Assembly (NCBI GenBank): GCA_964397625.1
Contig: CAYNJT010000106.1
Span: 1-7,574, forward strand
Direction of reading: 5' to 3'
Length of the DNA stretch: 7,574 bases
Origin: Leptolinea sp964397625
GTDB taxonomy: Bacteria; Chloroflexota; Anaerolineae; Anaerolineales; Anaerolineaceae
Positions 5,352 through 7,574 of this stretch are shown in pieces. Under the pieces are notes generated by a model, which was given only the letters and a program-made list of their open reading frames with translations, had not been told where the DNA came from and did not search any database. The first letter of the stretch is position 1, and the number at the start of each line of letters is the position of its first letter. Both the position numbers and the translations under genes were made by a program.

Positions 5352-7574
5352 ATGCTCAAACGTTTTCAAATCATTCAGGGTGTTGGCACATTTTCAAATT
5401 ATCGCTCACCTAATATGGGAGTTAATCTATCAAGAAACACCGTTCTTTATGCGAACAATGGTTACGGAAAAAGTACAATCGCAACCATCTTAAAATCCGC
5501 GCACCAAAATAACCCTCAGCTAATCACAGCCCGTCAAACCTTAACAACGCAGCAAAGTGCTATCGAACAACAGATTGTTATCAGGGTTGAAAACGGGACG
5601 ATCGTATTTCAAAACAATGTATGGTCTTATAACCCAGCCGTTATAAAGCCAGAAATTTTAGTTTTCGACCAACAATACGTGTTCGATAATTTATTCGTTG
5701 AAAAAGTTGAATCGGAACATAAACAAAGCATTCATAGAATTATTATTGGACATGAGGGCGTCCAAATAAGCGAGGATTTAACGATTGCCAAAGCTTCAGA
5801 GAAAAGCTTAAAACAGACGCTTGATGAACGCAAGAAAGAATTGAATGGTAAGCTCACCAGGACTGGCCGAAGGGATTATTTGACCATTTCCGATTCTGAA
5901 GTATCAGCAATGATCGCTGAACTTCAGGAAATTGAAAACAAGCTGCAGATAAGCCGGGAAAAAGATGAGTTGTCTGGATTAATAAAATTCTCAACACTTC
6001 CAAGCATGGGTTGGGATTTTTCAGAAATCTTAGATGCCTTCCATATCAATCTCCAAAGTATTCATGAAGATGCACGAGTCCTTTTCAATGAACACATTCA
6101 AAGCCATTTGAAAAAGCCTGATACCGCCGAGGGATTTATCCGGCAAGGATTGGAACAACTTGTGGATAATTGTCCGTTTTGCGGTCAGAGTTTGGAAGGT
6201 GCGGATGCCTTAATTCGCACTTATCAGGAACTATTTGACCTGGCTCATAGCCAGGCAATCGAAAAAATCACTGGTTTAAGAAACACCTGGGCGAAATGGG
6301 ATCCAAGTGCGGATATCCTCAGAGCTAAAGGGGTTTCTGACCAATGCACTGTGTCACTCCAAAAGGTTGATGCGCGTTTAGCTCTGAATATCTCCAATAA
6401 TGTTCCCTCCATTGATTTTGATGGTTTTCAACAACTCGCGCTGGATGTAAAGGATCAGATTATTGATGCTCTCTCGAAAAAAGAGGCAAATCTAAATCAG
6501 GAAATTGATTTACAGTTCTTAATTGATTTCGCGAAAGCAAAAGAGGAATTAAACCAGCAAATAGATAATGCGAATAATCTGTATCAGAATGCCGCTCAAT
6601 CCGCAAAAGAGCGGCTGGAAGCCATTGACACACAATCTGTTCAGGCTCTGGAAAGTCGAAAAGGTCAATTGTCTGAATTAAGAAAACGTTTTTCACAAGA
6701 AGAGAAATCCTGGTGCGCAGAATATCTACAATTAGAAAGCGACCTTCAGGCAGCTTCAAGCCGTTGTCAGGATTTAACAGACAAATTGTCAGCATATTCG
6801 GTTGAAATATTCAGGACATATCAGCAAGGCATCAACAAGGTATTAGATGACCTTGGAGTTGGTTTCAGGATTGAGAACCTGGTTGAGCAAGTGGATAAAC
6901 GCGCAAAACAGCCTTTTGCAGAGTTCCAAATCATCATCAATGGCTTGCCAGTAACCTTACAGGAAAAAGATGATTGTCCATGTTTTCAGAACACCCTTAG
7001 TGAAGGTGAAAAGAATACTTTGAGCTTTGCTTTCTTCATCACACAGCTACGTCAAAAAGGGGATCTTTCGAACACGATCGTTGTTTTTGATGATCCGTTA
7101 TCCAGCATGGATGATTACCGCCGGGTAATTACAGCGAATATAATTCGTGATCTTTCTTCACAAACAAAACAAATGATTGTATTAACCCATAAGCGAGACT
7201 TCCTGCTTTTACTTTCTGAAAAGCTTGATTCAGTCCAGGTGCTTTCGCTCAAGAAAGATAATGTAAATGGAAGTTCGATAATCCCATTCGATATTGAAAA
7301 TGAACGTAAAAGCGAACATCAAAAAATAACTGAAAAGCTTATAAAGTATCTGGATGAAGATTTTTGTGAAGTGAAAACCATTCAAGGTGATATTCGTTTA
7401 TGCCTCGAAGCGGGTTTGCGGTTCAAATATTTCCGGTATTTAGGTGGAGCATCAACTCTAGGGAAAATTTGTGATGTTCTGCAAGAACAGAATAAATTAC
7501 CTGCAGATTTATTGCACGACCTTCGAGATTTGAATGAAATTTCAAGCCCTGTTCATCATGGAGACCATGATATC
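5352..7574 (+). CDS. RloC/PrrC-like AAA_13 ATPase, putative anticodon nuclease (3' end cut by window)
   Basis: The frame is open from 5352 to the last base: 741 residues, no stop seen. The ABC-type ATPase head is split around a helical middle, as in AAA_13 (PrrC/RloC) proteins. Visible motifs are Walker A-like YANNGYGKST (33-42, Ala replacing the first Gly), EILVFDQQYVFDNLFV (101-116), the signature LSEGEK (549-554), Walker B IVVFDDP (576-582) with D-loop SSMD (584-587), and switch His613 in VLTHKRDF. The middle (about 140-500) is rich in coiled-coil-like helices and carries CPFC (274-277), resembling the RloC/Rad50 zinc hook. The C-terminal part has R682-x3-E686 and SSPVHHGD (His735/736), reminiscent of the Arg-Glu-His triad of PrrC-type anticodon nucleases, although Glu to His is about 49 residues here against 32 in PrrC. 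By family analogy it would cleave tRNA at the wobble position when DNA is damaged or restriction fails. ATPase assignment is firm; tRNase activity is inferred. Confidence 0.85.
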   Translation, partial: MLKRFQIIQGVGTFSNYRSPNMGVNLSRNTVLYANNGYGKSTIATILKSAHQNNPQLITARQTLTTQQSAIEQQIVIRVENGTIVFQNNVWSYNPAVIKPEILVFDQQYVFDNLFVEKVESEHKQSIHRIIIGHEGVQISEDLTIAKASEKSLKQTLDERKKELNGKLTRTGRRDYLTISDSEVSAMIAELQEIENKLQISREKDELSGLIKFSTLPSMGWDFSEILDAFHINLQSIHEDARVLFNEHIQSHLKKPDTAEGFIRQGLEQLVDNCPFCGQSLEGADALIRTYQELFDLAHSQAIEKITGLRNTWAKWDPSADILRAKGVSDQCTVSLQKVDARLALNISNNVPSIDFDGFQQLALDVKDQIIDALSKKEANLNQEIDLQFLIDFAKAKEELNQQIDNANNLYQNAAQSAKERLEAIDTQSVQALESRKGQLSELRKRFSQEEKSWCAEYLQLESDLQAASSRCQDLTDKLSAYSVEIFRTYQQGINKVLDDLGVGFRIENLVEQVDKRAKQPFAEFQIIINGLPVTLQEKDDCPCFQNTLSEGEKNTLSFAFFITQLRQKGDLSNTIVVFDDPLSSMDDYRRVITANIIRDLSSQTKQMIVLTHKRDFLLLLSEKLDSVQVLSLKKDNVNGSSIIPFDIENERKSEHQKITEKLIKYLDEDFCEVKTIQGDIRLCLEAGLRFKYFRYLGGASTLGKICDVLQEQNKLPADLLHDLRDLNEISSPVHHGDHDI

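Noticed and set aside
6460..6795. 111-codon minus-strand frame inside the ATPase gene
   Set aside because: It is the antisense shadow of a long coding frame with clear ATPase motifs, and has no recognisable product.

Overview
The window is an accessory bacterial defence locus built around a type I restriction-modification system. The host cannot be named from this sequence. The genes use ordinary bacterial ribosome-binding sites, including one TTG start. GC content is mixed: about half GC or more in hsdM, rhuM and the 3' part of hsdS, but only 30-40% in the 5' part of hsdS, the upstream intergenic region and much of the last gene. That mosaic fits a genomic island assembled by transfer rather than one ancestral block.

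Layout. A short gene on the minus strand (103-558) encodes a small protein with a PD-(D/E)XK-like nuclease signature. An AT-rich intergenic region (559-895) follows. It carries a perfect-consensus promoter (TTGACA, 16 bp, TGnTATAAT) bracketed by two matching dyads with the shared core CAGTA-N7-TACTG. From this promoter a compact plus-strand operon is read: a single-TRD HsdS-like protein (896-1468), HsdM adenine methyltransferase (1482-3011), a RhuM-family protein with a TTG start (3086-4129), a full two-TRD HsdS (4126-5337), and an AAA_13/RloC-like ATPase (5352 to beyond the window end). The ATPase gene is open to the last base and has no stop codon here. Junctions are tight: an AGGAG overlapping a stop, an ATGA overlap, and an AGGAGGG overlapping a stop.

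How the parts may work together. HsdM plus the two-TRD HsdS would form a standard M2S methyltransferase recognising a bipartite site. The extra half-size HsdS could give HsdM a second, symmetric specificity if it acts as a dimer. HsdR is not in this window; the operon runs off the right edge, so it may lie downstream. The RloC-like ATPase has an ATP-binding cassette, a mid-protein CPFC zinc-hook-like motif and a C-terminal R-x3-E...HH arrangement. By analogy with PrrC and RloC it would be a back-up anticodon nuclease triggered when restriction fails or DNA is damaged. RhuM is often found inside type I loci and its role is not established.

The points most worth following up are the twin-operator promoter (including the idea that the operators are methylation sites of the half-HsdS complex), the two specificity subunits for one HsdM, the sharp composition junction inside hsdS, and the RloC-like effector. 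Families were recognised by reading the translations; no database search was run.
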